This document shows, one piece after another, positions 9,661 through 16,095 of a stretch of DNA of 64,000 nt. The stretch covers positions 186,624 to 250,623 of the forward strand of contig NZ_BMFG01000002.1 of the NCBI RefSeq assembly GCF_014638005.1. The letters run 5' to 3'. The position numbers and the translations under genes were made by a program. The notes under the pieces were generated by a model. It was not told the DNA's origin, did no database searches, and saw only the letters and a program-made list of their open reading frames with translations. Source of the stretch: Flavobacterium orientale (lineage in GTDB: Bacteria > Bacteroidota > Bacteroidia > Flavobacteriales > Flavobacteriaceae). Position 1 is the first letter of the stretch. The number at the start of each line of letters is the position of its first letter.

Positions 9661-10284
9661 TTATTTTCCATTAAAATCATTCATTGTGTTTTGTAAACCT
9701 GCTAATACAAAAGAGTGTATAACATCTGAGGCTATTGTTAAGCGTTCGGGCAAAAGATTTTTTTCTTGTTCGTCCCATTCTCCTAAAACATAATCTACTT
9801 GTCTTCCTTTTTTGAAGGCATCACTGATTCCAAATCGAAACCGAGGATATTCCGTTGTGCCAAGACTACTTTGAATGCTTTTTAAGCCATTGTGTCCTCC
9901 GTCGCTCCCTTTGGCTTTAATTCGAATTGTTCCAAAACTTAAATTCAAATCATCGGTTATAATCAAAACATTTTCCTTGGCTATATTTTCTTTCTCCATC
10001 CAATAATGAACCGCTTTTCCACTAAGATTCATGTAAGTGTTTGGTTTAAGAAGCAACACAGTTCTTCCTTTTGTTTTGAATTGTGCAATTTCACCCAGTT
10101 TTACGGTTTCAAAAGGGACGAGTTCTTTTTTAGCTAAAAATTCAACAATTTTAAAACCTATATTATGGCGTGTATTTACATAGTCGGCACCGATGTTCCC
10201 TAGTCCGACAATTAAGAATTTTTTCATATCCGATGGTGTAGCGGTTTTAGAAGATTTAAAAAAAGAGGTAATCCAATTGCTCAT
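9661..10284 (-). CDS. pth: peptidyl-tRNA hydrolase
   Basis: Releases tRNA from stalled peptidyl-tRNA. The family core begins at MKKFLIVGLGNIG and contains the conserved segments NTRHNIGFK (catalytic His), PNTYMNLSGKAV, DDLNLSFGTIRIK and GSDGGHNGLKS. Starting at 10284 gives 207 aa with a short N-terminal extension (SNWITSFFKSSK) of the kind seen in flavobacterial Pth. The -7 box ends only 4 nt before this ATG, so the message may be nearly leaderless. A start at 10227 (MKKFLIV) is the alternative and matches the usual family length. Confidence 0.95.
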   Translation of the reverse strand: MSNWITSFFKSSKTATPSDMKKFLIVGLGNIGADYVNTRHNIGFKIVEFLAKKELVPFETVKLGEIAQFKTKGRTVLLLKPNTYMNLSGKAVHYWMEKENIAKENVLIITDDLNLSFGTIRIKAKGSDGGHNGLKSIQSSLGTTEYPRFRFGISDAFKKGRQVDYVLGEWDEQEKNLLPERLTIASDVIHSFVLAGLQNTMNDFNGK

Positions 10285-10288
10285 GATG

Positions 10289-10296
10289 CAAAAGTA
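10289..10296 (-). promoter_or_regulatory. pth -7 promoter box
   Basis: TACTTTTG on the minus strand with a TTG 16 nt upstream (10313-10315). It implies transcription starting at or next to the ATG at 10284. Confidence 0.6.
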
Positions 10297-10357
10297 CAAA
10301 AGTTTCTATTGTCAACTTTAATTAGTTTGTCAAGGTTAAAAGCGAAATAGTTAGCAT

Positions 10358-10391
10358 AAAAAAAGCACCGGCGTAAACCGATGCTTTTTGT
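10358..10391 (-). terminator. terminator after rplY
   Basis: On the minus strand, GCATCGG and CCGGTGC flank a short loop, followed by T7. It separates the prs-rplY unit from pth. Confidence 0.88.
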
Positions 10392-10407
10392 ATTGCTAAA
10401 AATGAAA

Positions 10408-11016
10408 TTATTTTTTCTTTTTTGCTCCACCTTTTTCTGCTTTTGCAGCTTCTTGAGCGGCTTTCATAGCTGCACGAGAGATTCTCACTTGAGCAACAAC
10501 AGTGTTGTCAGGGTGAATTAATTTGAAATTATTGGCAACCAATTTGGTTACATATAATTTGTTACCCATTTCTAATTCAGAGATGTTCGCTTCTACAAAG
10601 TCAGGAAGGTTTTTTGGTAATGCTTTTACTTTTAAACGACGTTGGTTTAAACGCAATACACCACCGGCAAGAACACCTGGAGAAGTACCTGTAACTTTTA
10701 CAGGAATTTCCATTGTGATTTCTTTGTCGTCTTTTAATTGGTAAAAGTCAACGTGTAAAATTTTGTCAGACACCGGGTGTACTTGAATGTCTTGAAGAAT
10801 AGCATCTGCTTTTTTACCATTTTCCAATTCAATCACTACTGTGTGTGCGTTTGGAGTGTAAACCAAGTTTTTAAATGCTTTTTCTTCTGCAGTAAAATGT
10901 ACTGGTTGATCTCCTCCGTAAATAACGCAAGGAACCATTCCAGCATCACGTAAGGCCTTCGTTGCCTTTTTGCCTACGCTTTCTCTTTCTGATCCTTTAA
11001 TCGTAATCGATTTCAT
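10408..11016 (-). CDS. rplY: 50S ribosomal protein bL25 (CTC-type long form)
   Basis: A 202-residue bL25 of the long CTC form. The N-terminal 5S-rRNA-binding domain (residues about 1-90, [19 protein letters not shown]) is followed by the TL5/CTC beta domain (about 95-180). A lysine-rich tail ends the protein. It lies 145 bp downstream of prs on the same strand, the usual prs-rplY order of Flavobacteria. No TAnnTTTG box is seen in the gap; instead the gap holds a heptamer-periodic repeat. Confidence 0.96.
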   Translation of the reverse strand: MKSITIKGSERESVGKKATKALRDAGMVPCVIYGGDQPVHFTAEEKAFKNLVYTPNAHTVVIELENGKKADAILQDIQVHPVSDKILHVDFYQLKDDKEITMEIPVKVTGTSPGVLAGGVLRLNQRRLKVKALPKNLPDFVEANISELEMGNKLYVTKLVANNFKLIHPDNTVVAQVRISRAAMKAAQEAAKAEKGGAKKKK

Positions 11017-11050
11017 TGTAAATAATATATAGTTAATAAATAAAAATTCG

Positions 11051-11155
11051 TTGTCTGTTGTCTGTTATCTGTTGTCGGTTATCTGTTGTTGGTTGTCAGT
11101 TATTTTTATATGCCAAATTACTGATTACCTTTCACCGATTACCCATCGCCATCCA
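11051..11155 (-). repeat. heptamer-periodic array upstream of rplY
   Basis: Fifteen consecutive 7-base units in one unbroken phase. On the plus strand the first seven read TTGTCTG, TTGTCTG, TTATCTG, TTGTCGG, TTATCTG, TTGTTGG, TTGTCAG. After two weak units come CAAATTA, CTGATTA, CCTTTCA, CCGATTA and others. It fills the whole prs-rplY gap. Confidence 0.85.
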
Positions 11156-11160
11156 AAAAC

Positions 11161-12102
11161 CTACATTAAAAATTTTCCACTAATGGAATTGTTGTGTTGT
11201 ACCATCTGCATTACTTCTGCAAAAAGCGGTGCACAACTCACCACTCTTATTTTGTTTGATTCTTTCTTTAACGGAATAGAATCGGTAACTATCAATTCGC
11301 TCAATTGCGATTTTTCAATTTTTTCGTAAGCATCACCGGATAAAATAGCATGCGTACAAATGGCACGAACACTTAAAGCTCCTTTTTCAATCATTAGGTC
11401 AGCTGCTTTTGCTAATGTTCCTCCGGTATCAATCATATCGTCTACCAAAATTACATTTCTTCCTTTAACCTCTCCGATTAGTTCCATTGTGTCAATTACA
11501 TTGGCTACTTTTCGTTGTTTGTAACAAATCACTACGTCTGATTCTAAAAATTTAGAATAAGCATAAGCTCTTTTTGAGCCTCCCATATCGGGTGAAGCGA
11601 TTGTCAAATTCTCCAAATTCAAACCTTTTACATAAGGCAAGAAAATGGTGGAAGCAAACAAGTGGTCAACCGGTTTTTCAAAGAAACCTTGAATCTGATC
11701 GGCATGTAAATCCATGGTCATAATTCGGGTAGCTCCGGCAGTTTCTAGTAATTTGGCTACTAGTTTTGCTCCAATCGGTACTCTTGGTTTGTCTTTTCTG
11801 TCTTGTCTTGCCCATCCAAAGTAAGGAATAACCGGTGTAATATGTCGGGCTGATGCTCTTTTTGCAGCATCAATCATCAATAATAACTCCATTAAATTAT
11901 CTGCACTTGGAAAAGTGGAACAAACAATAAAAACCCGTAATCCACGAATTGACTCTTCGTAAGAAGGTTGAAATTCGCCATCACTATAATGTGAGAACGT
12001 AACTTTACCTAGTGGGATGCCATAGTTTTTAGCTATTTGTTCCGCTAGATAGACACTTTGTGAACAAGCAAATATTTTTGCTTCCGGTTCGTTGTGTGAC
12101 AT
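11161..12102 (-). CDS. prs: ribose-phosphate pyrophosphokinase
   Basis: Makes PRPP from ribose 5-phosphate and ATP for nucleotide, histidine and NAD synthesis. It has the family landmarks YSDGEFQP, PYFGWARQDRK, the metal-binding DLHADQIQGFF and the PRPP-binding loop VILVDDMIDTGGTL. The 313-residue length is normal. The message has a leader of about 117 nt starting at the box at 12226-12233. rplY follows on the same strand. Confidence 0.98.
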   Translation of the reverse strand: MSHNEPEAKIFACSQSVYLAEQIAKNYGIPLGKVTFSHYSDGEFQPSYEESIRGLRVFIVCSTFPSADNLMELLLMIDAAKRASARHITPVIPYFGWARQDRKDKPRVPIGAKLVAKLLETAGATRIMTMDLHADQIQGFFEKPVDHLFASTIFLPYVKGLNLENLTIASPDMGGSKRAYAYSKFLESDVVICYKQRKVANVIDTMELIGEVKGRNVILVDDMIDTGGTLAKAADLMIEKGALSVRAICTHAILSGDAYEKIEKSQLSELIVTDSIPLKKESNKIRVVSCAPLFAEVMQMVQHNNSISGKFLM

Positions 12103-12225
12103 TTTTAATTCGTTGTTATTACTCCGCTACGCTCCATACAATTCGGCTTCAGAATTCTACTAAAACAAAACATATGTAAACGCCTCGGGTGTAGTTAGTT
12201 AGTTGTGTGTCGCCGAAACGAGGTG

Positions 12226-12233
12226 CAAATTTA
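12226..12233 (-). promoter_or_regulatory. prs -7 promoter box
   Basis: TAAATTTG on the minus strand. The implied leader of about 117 nt contains matching CCTCG and CGAGG segments and a TAAC-like triplet repeat, so it could fold. Confidence 0.55.
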
Positions 12234-12275
12234 GAAATAAAAATCAACTTGTAAAGCAATTTTTGCACATTTTTC

Positions 12276-12307
12276 TTGAATGTATGTCAAAAAATTATTT
12301 ACATTTG
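12276..12307 (+). promoter_or_regulatory. tRNA-Leu promoter
   Basis: TTG at 12276-12278 and TACATTTG at 12300-12307 (21-nt spacer), 21 nt before the tRNA 5' end. Confidence 0.6.
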
Positions 12308-12328
12308 CACCCACAAATAAGCATCCTT

Positions 12329-12408
12329 GCCCGGATGGCGGAATTGGTAGACGCGCACGACTCAAACTCGTGTACTTAGGTGTGTGGGTTCGATTCCCAC
12401 TCCGGGTA
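12329..12408 (+). tRNA. tRNA-Leu(CAA)
   Basis: Complete cloverleaf: acceptor GCCCGGA with TCCGGGT, anticodon stem CACGA/TCGTG, loop CTCAAAC giving anticodon CAA, short variable arm, and T arm GTGGG-TTCGATT-CCCAC. No CCA is encoded. The sequence from the anticodon loop to the terminator is repeated twice downstream in damaged form. Confidence 0.97.
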
Positions 12409-12410
12409 CA

Positions 12411-12438
12411 AAACCTCTCAGAAATGGGAGGTTTTTTT
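12411..12438 (+). terminator. tRNA-Leu terminator (first copy)
   Basis: AACCTC and GAGGTT separated by a 10-nt loop, followed by T7. The same hairpin recurs at 12781-12809 and 13152-13181. Confidence 0.85.
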
Positions 12439-12456
12439 ATTTTTAAATTGAAAATT

Positions 12457-12729
12457 ATGTATTATGTATATGCTTTATCAAGTTTAGAAAGAAATTATAT
12501 CTATGTTGGCATGACTGATAATTTAGAAAGACGTTTTTGTGAACATAATTCAGGAAAAAATAAAACAACACAACCCTACAAACCATTTCAGCTTATTTAT
12601 TTTGAAGAATGTGCAACACGAGCCGAAGCTCGAGTAAGAGAAAAATATTTTAAATCTGGAATAGGAAAAGAGAAGTTAAAAAGGATTAGGGATAATTTCA
12701 AAAATAATGACCCAAACACTTGTACTTAG
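12457..12729 (+). CDS. small GIY-YIG nuclease, copy 1
   Basis: A 90-residue single-domain GIY-YIG protein of the YhbQ/UvrC-N-like type. YVYALSS carries the GIY-type segment and YIYVGMTDNLERR the YIG segment and catalytic Arg. EHNSGKN follows, and ECATRAEARVREKYFKSG provides the metal-binding Glu. The last residues and the TAG stop (DPNTCT-stop) are read through a copy of the tRNA-Leu anticodon arm. No TAnnTTTG box lies in the 18 bases between the tRNA terminator and the ATG, so expression may depend on read-through. The substrate is unknown; single-domain relatives are nucleases of varied or unproven role. Confidence 0.88.
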   Translation: MYYVYALSSLERNYIYVGMTDNLERRFCEHNSGKNKTTQPYKPFQLIYFEECATRAEARVREKYFKSGIGKEKLKRIRDNFKNNDPNTCT

Positions 12730-12780
12730 GTGTGTGGGTTCGACCTGCCTGTCGGCAGGCGGGTTCCCACTCCGGGTACA
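12709..12780 (+). pseudogene. broken tRNA-Leu 3' half, copy B, with palindrome in the T arm
   Basis: Matches the tRNA-Leu gene from anticodon loop to 3' end, but the 5' half is missing and a 20-base GC-rich insert splits the T loop after TTCGA. It also encodes the C-terminus and stop of the upstream GIY-YIG gene. It cannot make a tRNA. Confidence 0.88.
12743..12764 (+). repeat. GC-rich palindromic insert, copy B
   Basis: Arm ACCTGCCTG, loop TCGG, arm CAGGCGGGT: a 9-bp stem with one G-T pair. The flanking T-stem bases GTGGG and CCCAC extend the hairpin. In one frame the insert translates as PACRQAG. Confidence 0.88.
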
Positions 12781-12809
12781 AAACCTCTCAGAAATGGGAG
12801 GTTTTTTTT
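12781..12809 (+). terminator. duplicated tRNA terminator, copy B
   Basis: Same AACCTC/GAGGTT hairpin as after the real tRNA, with T8. It lies between the two GIY-YIG genes. Confidence 0.75.
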
Positions 12810-12827
12810 ATTTTTAAATTGAAAATT

Positions 12828-13100
12828 ATGTATTATGTATATGCTTTATCAAGTTTAGAAAGAAATTATATCTATGTTGGCATGACTGATAATTTAGACA
12901 GACGTTTTTGTGAACATAATTCAGGAAAAAATAAAACGACACAACCCTACAAACCATTTCAGCTTATTTATTTTGAAGAATGTGCAACACGAGCCGAAGC
13001 TCGAGTAAGAGAAAAATATTTTAAATCTGGAATAGGAAAAGAGAAGTTAAAAAGGATTAGGGATAATTTCAAAAATAATGACTCAAACACTTGTACTTAG
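12828..13100 (+). CDS. small GIY-YIG nuclease, copy 2
   Basis: A second 90-residue GIY-YIG protein, differing from copy 1 at two residues (DNLDRR instead of DNLERR, and DSNTCT instead of DPNTCT); both are near-neutral, so all catalytic positions are kept. It is flanked on each side by a damaged tRNA-Leu 3' half that carries the palindrome. Its 3' end, GACTCAAAC, matches the real tRNA anticodon loop exactly, where copy 1 has GACCCAAAC. Confidence 0.87.
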   Translation: MYYVYALSSLERNYIYVGMTDNLDRRFCEHNSGKNKTTQPYKPFQLIYFEECATRAEARVREKYFKSGIGKEKLKRIRDNFKNNDSNTCT

Positions 13101-13149
13101 GTGTGTGGGTTCGACCTGCCTGTCGGCAGGCAGGTTCCCACTCCGGGTA
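13080..13149 (+). pseudogene. broken tRNA-Leu 3' half, copy C, with palindrome in the T arm
   Basis: Third copy of the tRNA 3' half, again with the 20-base insert at exactly the same T-loop position. It is followed by a third terminator (13152-13181) but no third GIY-YIG gene. Confidence 0.87.
13114..13135 (+). repeat. GC-rich palindromic insert, copy C
   Basis: Perfect 9-bp stem ACCTGCCTG / CAGGCAGGT with loop TCGG. It differs from copy B at one stem base, where the G-T pair is replaced by A-T. Confidence 0.9.
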
Positions 13150-13151
13150 CA

Positions 13152-13181
13152 AAACCTCTCAGAAATGGGAGGTTTTTTTTT
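13152..13181 (+). terminator. duplicated tRNA terminator, copy C
   Basis: Third copy of the AACCTC/GAGGTT hairpin with a long T run, 33 bases before the umuD stop on the other strand. Confidence 0.75.
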
Positions 13182-13213
13182 GTTTGGTACAAAACTGAAT
13201 TTTTACTTTTCTA

Positions 13214-13645
13214 CTATATTTTTTTCACCACAAACGTCACAATTCCCCAAATGATTAATTGGTTTTCATCTGTGATTTTGATGGGTTCAAAAGCTTTATT
13301 TTCCGGCATCAAAAACATTTCTTCTCTGCTTACTTTAATTCGTTTTACAGTAAATTCACCATCCAACAAACATATAGCCACCTTGTTGTTTCGGGGCTCT
13401 AAACTTCGGTCGATAACCAAAATGTCACCATCGTCAATTCCGGCTCCCGTCATGGAGGTTCCGGAGGCTTTGGCATAAAAAGTAGCTTCCCTATTTTTGA
13501 CTAAAACGGCATCCAGACTGATTTTGGTTTCATCAAAATCGGCTGCAGGAGATGGAAAACCGGCTTTGATTCCCGCTGTTATAAACGGAAGTTCAATTGG
13601 ATTATCTAAATCAGGACGAAAAAAAGTAAGTTTATTTTTTGACAT
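13214..13645 (-). CDS. umuD: UmuD-like S24 peptidase (SOS mutagenesis protein)
   Basis: A 143-residue LexA/UmuD-type self-cleaving serine peptidase, the partner of the UmuC polymerase. The cleavage site AGFPSPA (A28-G29) matches the UmuD site, the catalytic Ser is S64 in SGTSMTG, and the Lys is K101 in FTVKRIKV. The ATG at 13645 is preferred to a TTG five codons upstream. It lies 53 bases downstream of umuC on the same strand, the reverse of the E. coli umuD-umuC order. In the family, damage-induced cleavage activates the protein. Confidence 0.93.
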   Translation of the reverse strand: MSKNKLTFFRPDLDNPIELPFITAGIKAGFPSPAADFDETKISLDAVLVKNREATFYAKASGTSMTGAGIDDGDILVIDRSLEPRNNKVAICLLDGEFTVKRIKVSREEMFLMPENKAFEPIKITDENQLIIWGIVTFVVKKI

Positions 13646-13698
13646 ATTTTTTAACTGCAAAGTTTGCTAAGACGTCACAAAGTTCGCAAAATAAAGGA

Positions 13699-14964
13699 TT
13701 AGTGACAATTTACTTTAAAAATATCGCGGATGTCCGTCGTGTATTTTGGTGAAAGTAAATTCTGTTTCATTTTCCAAGTGCGTTGCAAATCCTGATTGCC
13801 CAATCGTATTTTGCGTTCGCCGGTTTTCTTGTGAAAGGCATCCATCACTTCCATGATTTTTTGGTGTTTCGGATTTTCTTCTTCAAACAGATGAAATTGC
13901 TTTTGGTCTTGTGGAATAATTTGCGTGACAATCACTCCTGCTTTTTTGTAAATTTCGCCTTCTTCAAAAATTTCTTTCAACATTTTTACAGCTATTGCAC
14001 TGATGGTAATACTGGAATTACTCGCAAAAGGCAAGGTTTCCATTTTATAAAAATTATATTTGGGTTTGTCGACTTTGTATTTGTCTTTTCGCAAATATAA
14101 AATTACGCCGTAGCAACAGGATTTTTGTTTGCGAAGCTTCTCGGCACAAACGGTAGCGAATGTAGAAACGCGTTCTTTCATTTCGTCAAACGTAGTGATG
14201 TTGCCGTCGAAACTTCGTGTGATGGCAATGTTTTTACGGTCTTTTGGTTCTTCGAGTTCTAAGACGGATTGACCTAATAATTCCAATCGCAAGCGGTTGC
14301 CCACCACACCCATTTCTTTTTTAATAAAGGCTTCGTTGTGTGGCAAAGTAAAATCGTAGGCGGTATGAATATTTTGTGCCTTCATTTTTTTGGTTAACCG
14401 ATAACCGATGCCCCAAACGTCTTCGATTTTGGTCCATTTTAAACCTTTGATGCGTTTTTCTTCCGTGTCGATTACATAACTTCCTAAGGTTTGTTTTGGG
14501 AATTTTCGAGCTATTTTGTTGGCTACTTTTGCCAATGCTTTAGTTGGAGCGAAGCCAACAGAAACGGGAATGCTCAACCATTTCATCGTTCGCTTTTTCA
14601 TTTCCAAACCGTAGTGTTGGTAATCCGGAATGTTCATGCCGTCAAAGTTGAGAAAAGCTTCGTCAATGCTATATACTTCAATGTTGGGGGTGAATTGTCC
14701 TAAGATGGCCATTACTCGACTACTCATATCGCCATACAACGCATAATTGGAAGAAAAAACGGTGATGTTTTTTTGCTTGAGTTCGTCGCGTATTTTGAAT
14801 TCAGGTGCTCCCATTGGGATACCCAATGCTTTGGCTTCGTCGCTGCGGGAGATGATGCAACCGTCGTTGTTAGACAAAATAACAATGGGTTTTCCATTCA
14901 GTTGTGGTTGGAAAACACGTTCGCACGAAGCATAAAAATTGTTACAATCGACTAAAGCATACAT
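13699..14964 (-). CDS. umuC: UmuC-like Y-family translesion DNA polymerase
   Basis: Catalytic subunit of an error-prone polymerase. The N-terminus MYALVDCNNFYASCERVF carries the first catalytic Asp, and YSIDEAFL carries the DE pair. The palm, fingers and little-finger regions follow, and the C-terminal DUF4113 piece (about residues 365-415, LSPKYTTDIRDIFKVN) is the UmuC-type tail. Length 421 aa is typical. Upstream on the minus strand is TAACTTTA, only a partial promoter match. The 128 bases to the next gene hold a heptamer array. Probably damage-inducible, though no operator is recognisable. Confidence 0.95.
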   Translation of the reverse strand: MYALVDCNNFYASCERVFQPQLNGKPIVILSNNDGCIISRSDEAKALGIPMGAPEFKIRDELKQKNITVFSSNYALYGDMSSRVMAILGQFTPNIEVYSIDEAFLNFDGMNIPDYQHYGLEMKKRTMKWLSIPVSVGFAPTKALAKVANKIARKFPKQTLGSYVIDTEEKRIKGLKWTKIEDVWGIGYRLTKKMKAQNIHTAYDFTLPHNEAFIKKEMGVVGNRLRLELLGQSVLELEEPKDRKNIAITRSFDGNITTFDEMKERVSTFATVCAEKLRKQKSCCYGVILYLRKDKYKVDKPKYNFYKMETLPFASNSSITISAIAVKMLKEIFEEGEIYKKAGVIVTQIIPQDQKQFHLFEEENPKHQKIMEVMDAFHKKTGERKIRLGNQDLQRTWKMKQNLLSPKYTTDIRDIFKVNCH

Positions 14965-15022
14965 GTGGTAAAGTTAGTGGATTGTTACTTTTTTTGGAAG
15001 CGAACGGATGTTAATGTTGATA

Positions 15023-15099
15023 AGAAAATAGAAGAAAGAAGAAAGAAGAAAGATAAACAGTTAACTGCAAGCGACAACCGATAACAGACAACTTATAAC
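15023..15099 (-). repeat. heptamer-periodic array upstream of umuC
   Basis: Eleven in-phase 7-base units. On the plus strand they read AGAAAAT, three times AGAAGAA, AGATAAA, CAGTTAA, CTGCAAG, CGACAAC, CGATAAC, AGACAAC, TTATAAC. Position 3 is A and positions 5-6 are AA in nearly all. It reaches the GNAT stop codon. Confidence 0.85.
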
Positions 15100-15596
15100 A
15101 CCTTCTCATATGCTCGTCTCGGGCTTCCTCTAAAATGAACAATACCACAGAAAACAAAGCCTGATTTTTCAAAGATGTTCATCATGGCATAATTATCGTG
15201 GTTGGTATCGGCTTTGAGGCTATGAATATTGTTGGCTAATGAAAAAGCTTCGATATGTTCGATTATTTTTTTAGACAAGTTTTGACCGATATAGTTTTGA
15301 GCAATCGCCACGCGATGAAAAACAACAAAATCGTTATTGGTTAACCATTCGCCTTGCAGATTGTCATATTCCGGTTCGTCGTTGATTAAAACAGCTGAAT
15401 AACCCACAATAATTTCACCATCGGTTAGCACATAACCAATTTCTTTTTCAATATCTTGTTGAATGATTTGTGGGTTGGGATAGCCGTCTTGCCATTGGTT
15501 GCTGCCGTCGGCTTTTCTTCGTAGAATGGCATTTTGTAAGATGGTCCAGATTTGTGGAGCATCGGAGCTGGTGGCTTTTCTGAATTGGTAGTTCAT
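15093..15596 (-). CDS. GNAT-family N-acetyltransferase
   Basis: A 167-residue acetyltransferase from the ATG at 15596 (MNYQFRKATSSDAPQIW). It has the usual GNAT order: an N-terminal segment after the first strand, VFHRVAIAQNYIGQNLSKKII as the acetyl-CoA loop region, and the late NIFEKSGFVFCGIVHF segment. The substrate cannot be told; homologues modify small molecules or proteins. The frame stays open 22 codons further upstream, but the family alignment begins at the chosen ATG. It could be co-transcribed with umuC, 128 bases downstream. Confidence 0.88.
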   Translation of the reverse strand: MNYQFRKATSSDAPQIWTILQNAILRRKADGSNQWQDGYPNPQIIQQDIEKEIGYVLTDGEIIVGYSAVLINDEPEYDNLQGEWLTNNDFVVFHRVAIAQNYIGQNLSKKIIEHIEAFSLANNIHSLKADTNHDNYAMMNIFEKSGFVFCGIVHFRGSPRRAYEKVL

Positions 15597-15749
15597 GGAA
15601 AGTTGGGTTCTGTTTACTAAGCAATAAGTTGTAAAGTTAGCAGAATTTTTACTGAAGCACAAATTGTGTTAGGGTTTGAAGTGGAAAGACTGAACCCAAA
15701 AAAATATTTTTAGATTTTTCTAATTATTTTAATCCGTGTTCTTTAAAAT

Positions 15750-15780
15750 AAAAAAAACGTCTCGATTGCTCGAGACGTTA
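15750..15780 (-). terminator. terminator after the cold-shock gene
   Basis: AACGTCTCG and its exact complement around a 6-nt loop, followed on the minus strand by a T run. Confidence 0.9.
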
Positions 15781-15811
15781 ACCATTCATTCGGTAATCTA
15801 AATAATATATA

Positions 15812-16009
15812 TTATTCGATCACAGCTACTTGAGCTGCTACTTTACCTTTTCTACCTTCTTCTTCTTCGTAATGAACTCTGTCACCTTCTTTAAGCTCTT
15901 CAGCTTTAATTCCGGTTGCGTGAACGAAGATGTCTTTTCCGGTTTCTTCATCTGTGATGAATCCATAACCTTTTGACTCATTGAAAAATTTTACTGTACC
16001 TGTACGCAT
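15812..16009 (-). CDS. cold-shock domain protein
   Basis: A 65-residue single cold-shock domain that binds single-stranded nucleic acid and acts as an RNA chaperone. The RNP1-type motif KGYGFI and RNP2-type DIFVHATGI are present. It is monocistronic, with its own -7 box and terminator. The leader is short (roughly 24 nt), without an obvious long cold-shock-type untranslated region. Confidence 0.96.
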   Translation of the reverse strand: MRTGTVKFFNESKGYGFITDEETGKDIFVHATGIKAEELKEGDRVHYEEEEGRKGKVAAQVAVIE

Positions 16010-16038
16010 TGTGTAATAAAAAAATAATTAATAATGGC

Positions 16039-16046
16039 CAAAGGTA
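16039..16046 (-). promoter_or_regulatory. cold-shock gene -7 promoter box
   Basis: TACCTTTG on the minus strand, 29 nt before the ATG. No good -33 element. Confidence 0.55.
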
Positions 16047-16095
16047 GTCTTTAATTAATTACGAATGTTAAAACAATGTTACTTTTTTGTGAAAA

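Larger units (their letters stand above)
12359..13181 (+). repeat. tandem array of tRNA-Leu 3' half, terminator and GIY-YIG gene
   Basis: Repeat units begin at the anticodon-loop sequence GACTCAAAC (12359, 12709 as GACCCAAAC, 13080), giving spacings of 350 and 371 bases. Each full unit holds tRNA 3' half, terminator, about 20 bases of AT-rich spacer and a GIY-YIG gene; the third unit stops after the terminator. The 21-base length difference is a 20-base palindrome inserted in the T arm plus one extra T in the terminator tract. I see only three substitutions between the two GIY-YIG copies, so the duplication is recent. Confidence 0.9.

Noticed and set aside
12280..12729. A 149-codon open frame that runs through the tRNA-Leu gene into the first GIY-YIG gene
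   Set aside because: The first 59 codons lie across the tRNA and its terminator. The real gene starts at the ATG at 12457, where the GIY-YIG homology begins.
12720..13100. Longer version of the second GIY-YIG protein with an N-terminal PACRQAG segment
   Set aside because: The extra residues come from the palindrome and broken tRNA copy; the duplicate gene start at 12828 corresponds to that of the first copy.
12709..13149. Additional tRNA-Leu genes
   Set aside because: Both copies lack the 5' half and have a 20-base insert in the T loop, so they cannot fold as tRNAs.
12359..13181. CRISPR array or group I intron in the tRNA
   Set aside because: Units are 350-371 bases with a gene inside, not short spaced repeats; the tRNA is uninterrupted.
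13661..13698. Another heptamer array, upstream of umuD
   Set aside because: GCAAAGTT and CAAAGTTC recur, but the spacing is 20 bases and no period of 7 holds across the gap.
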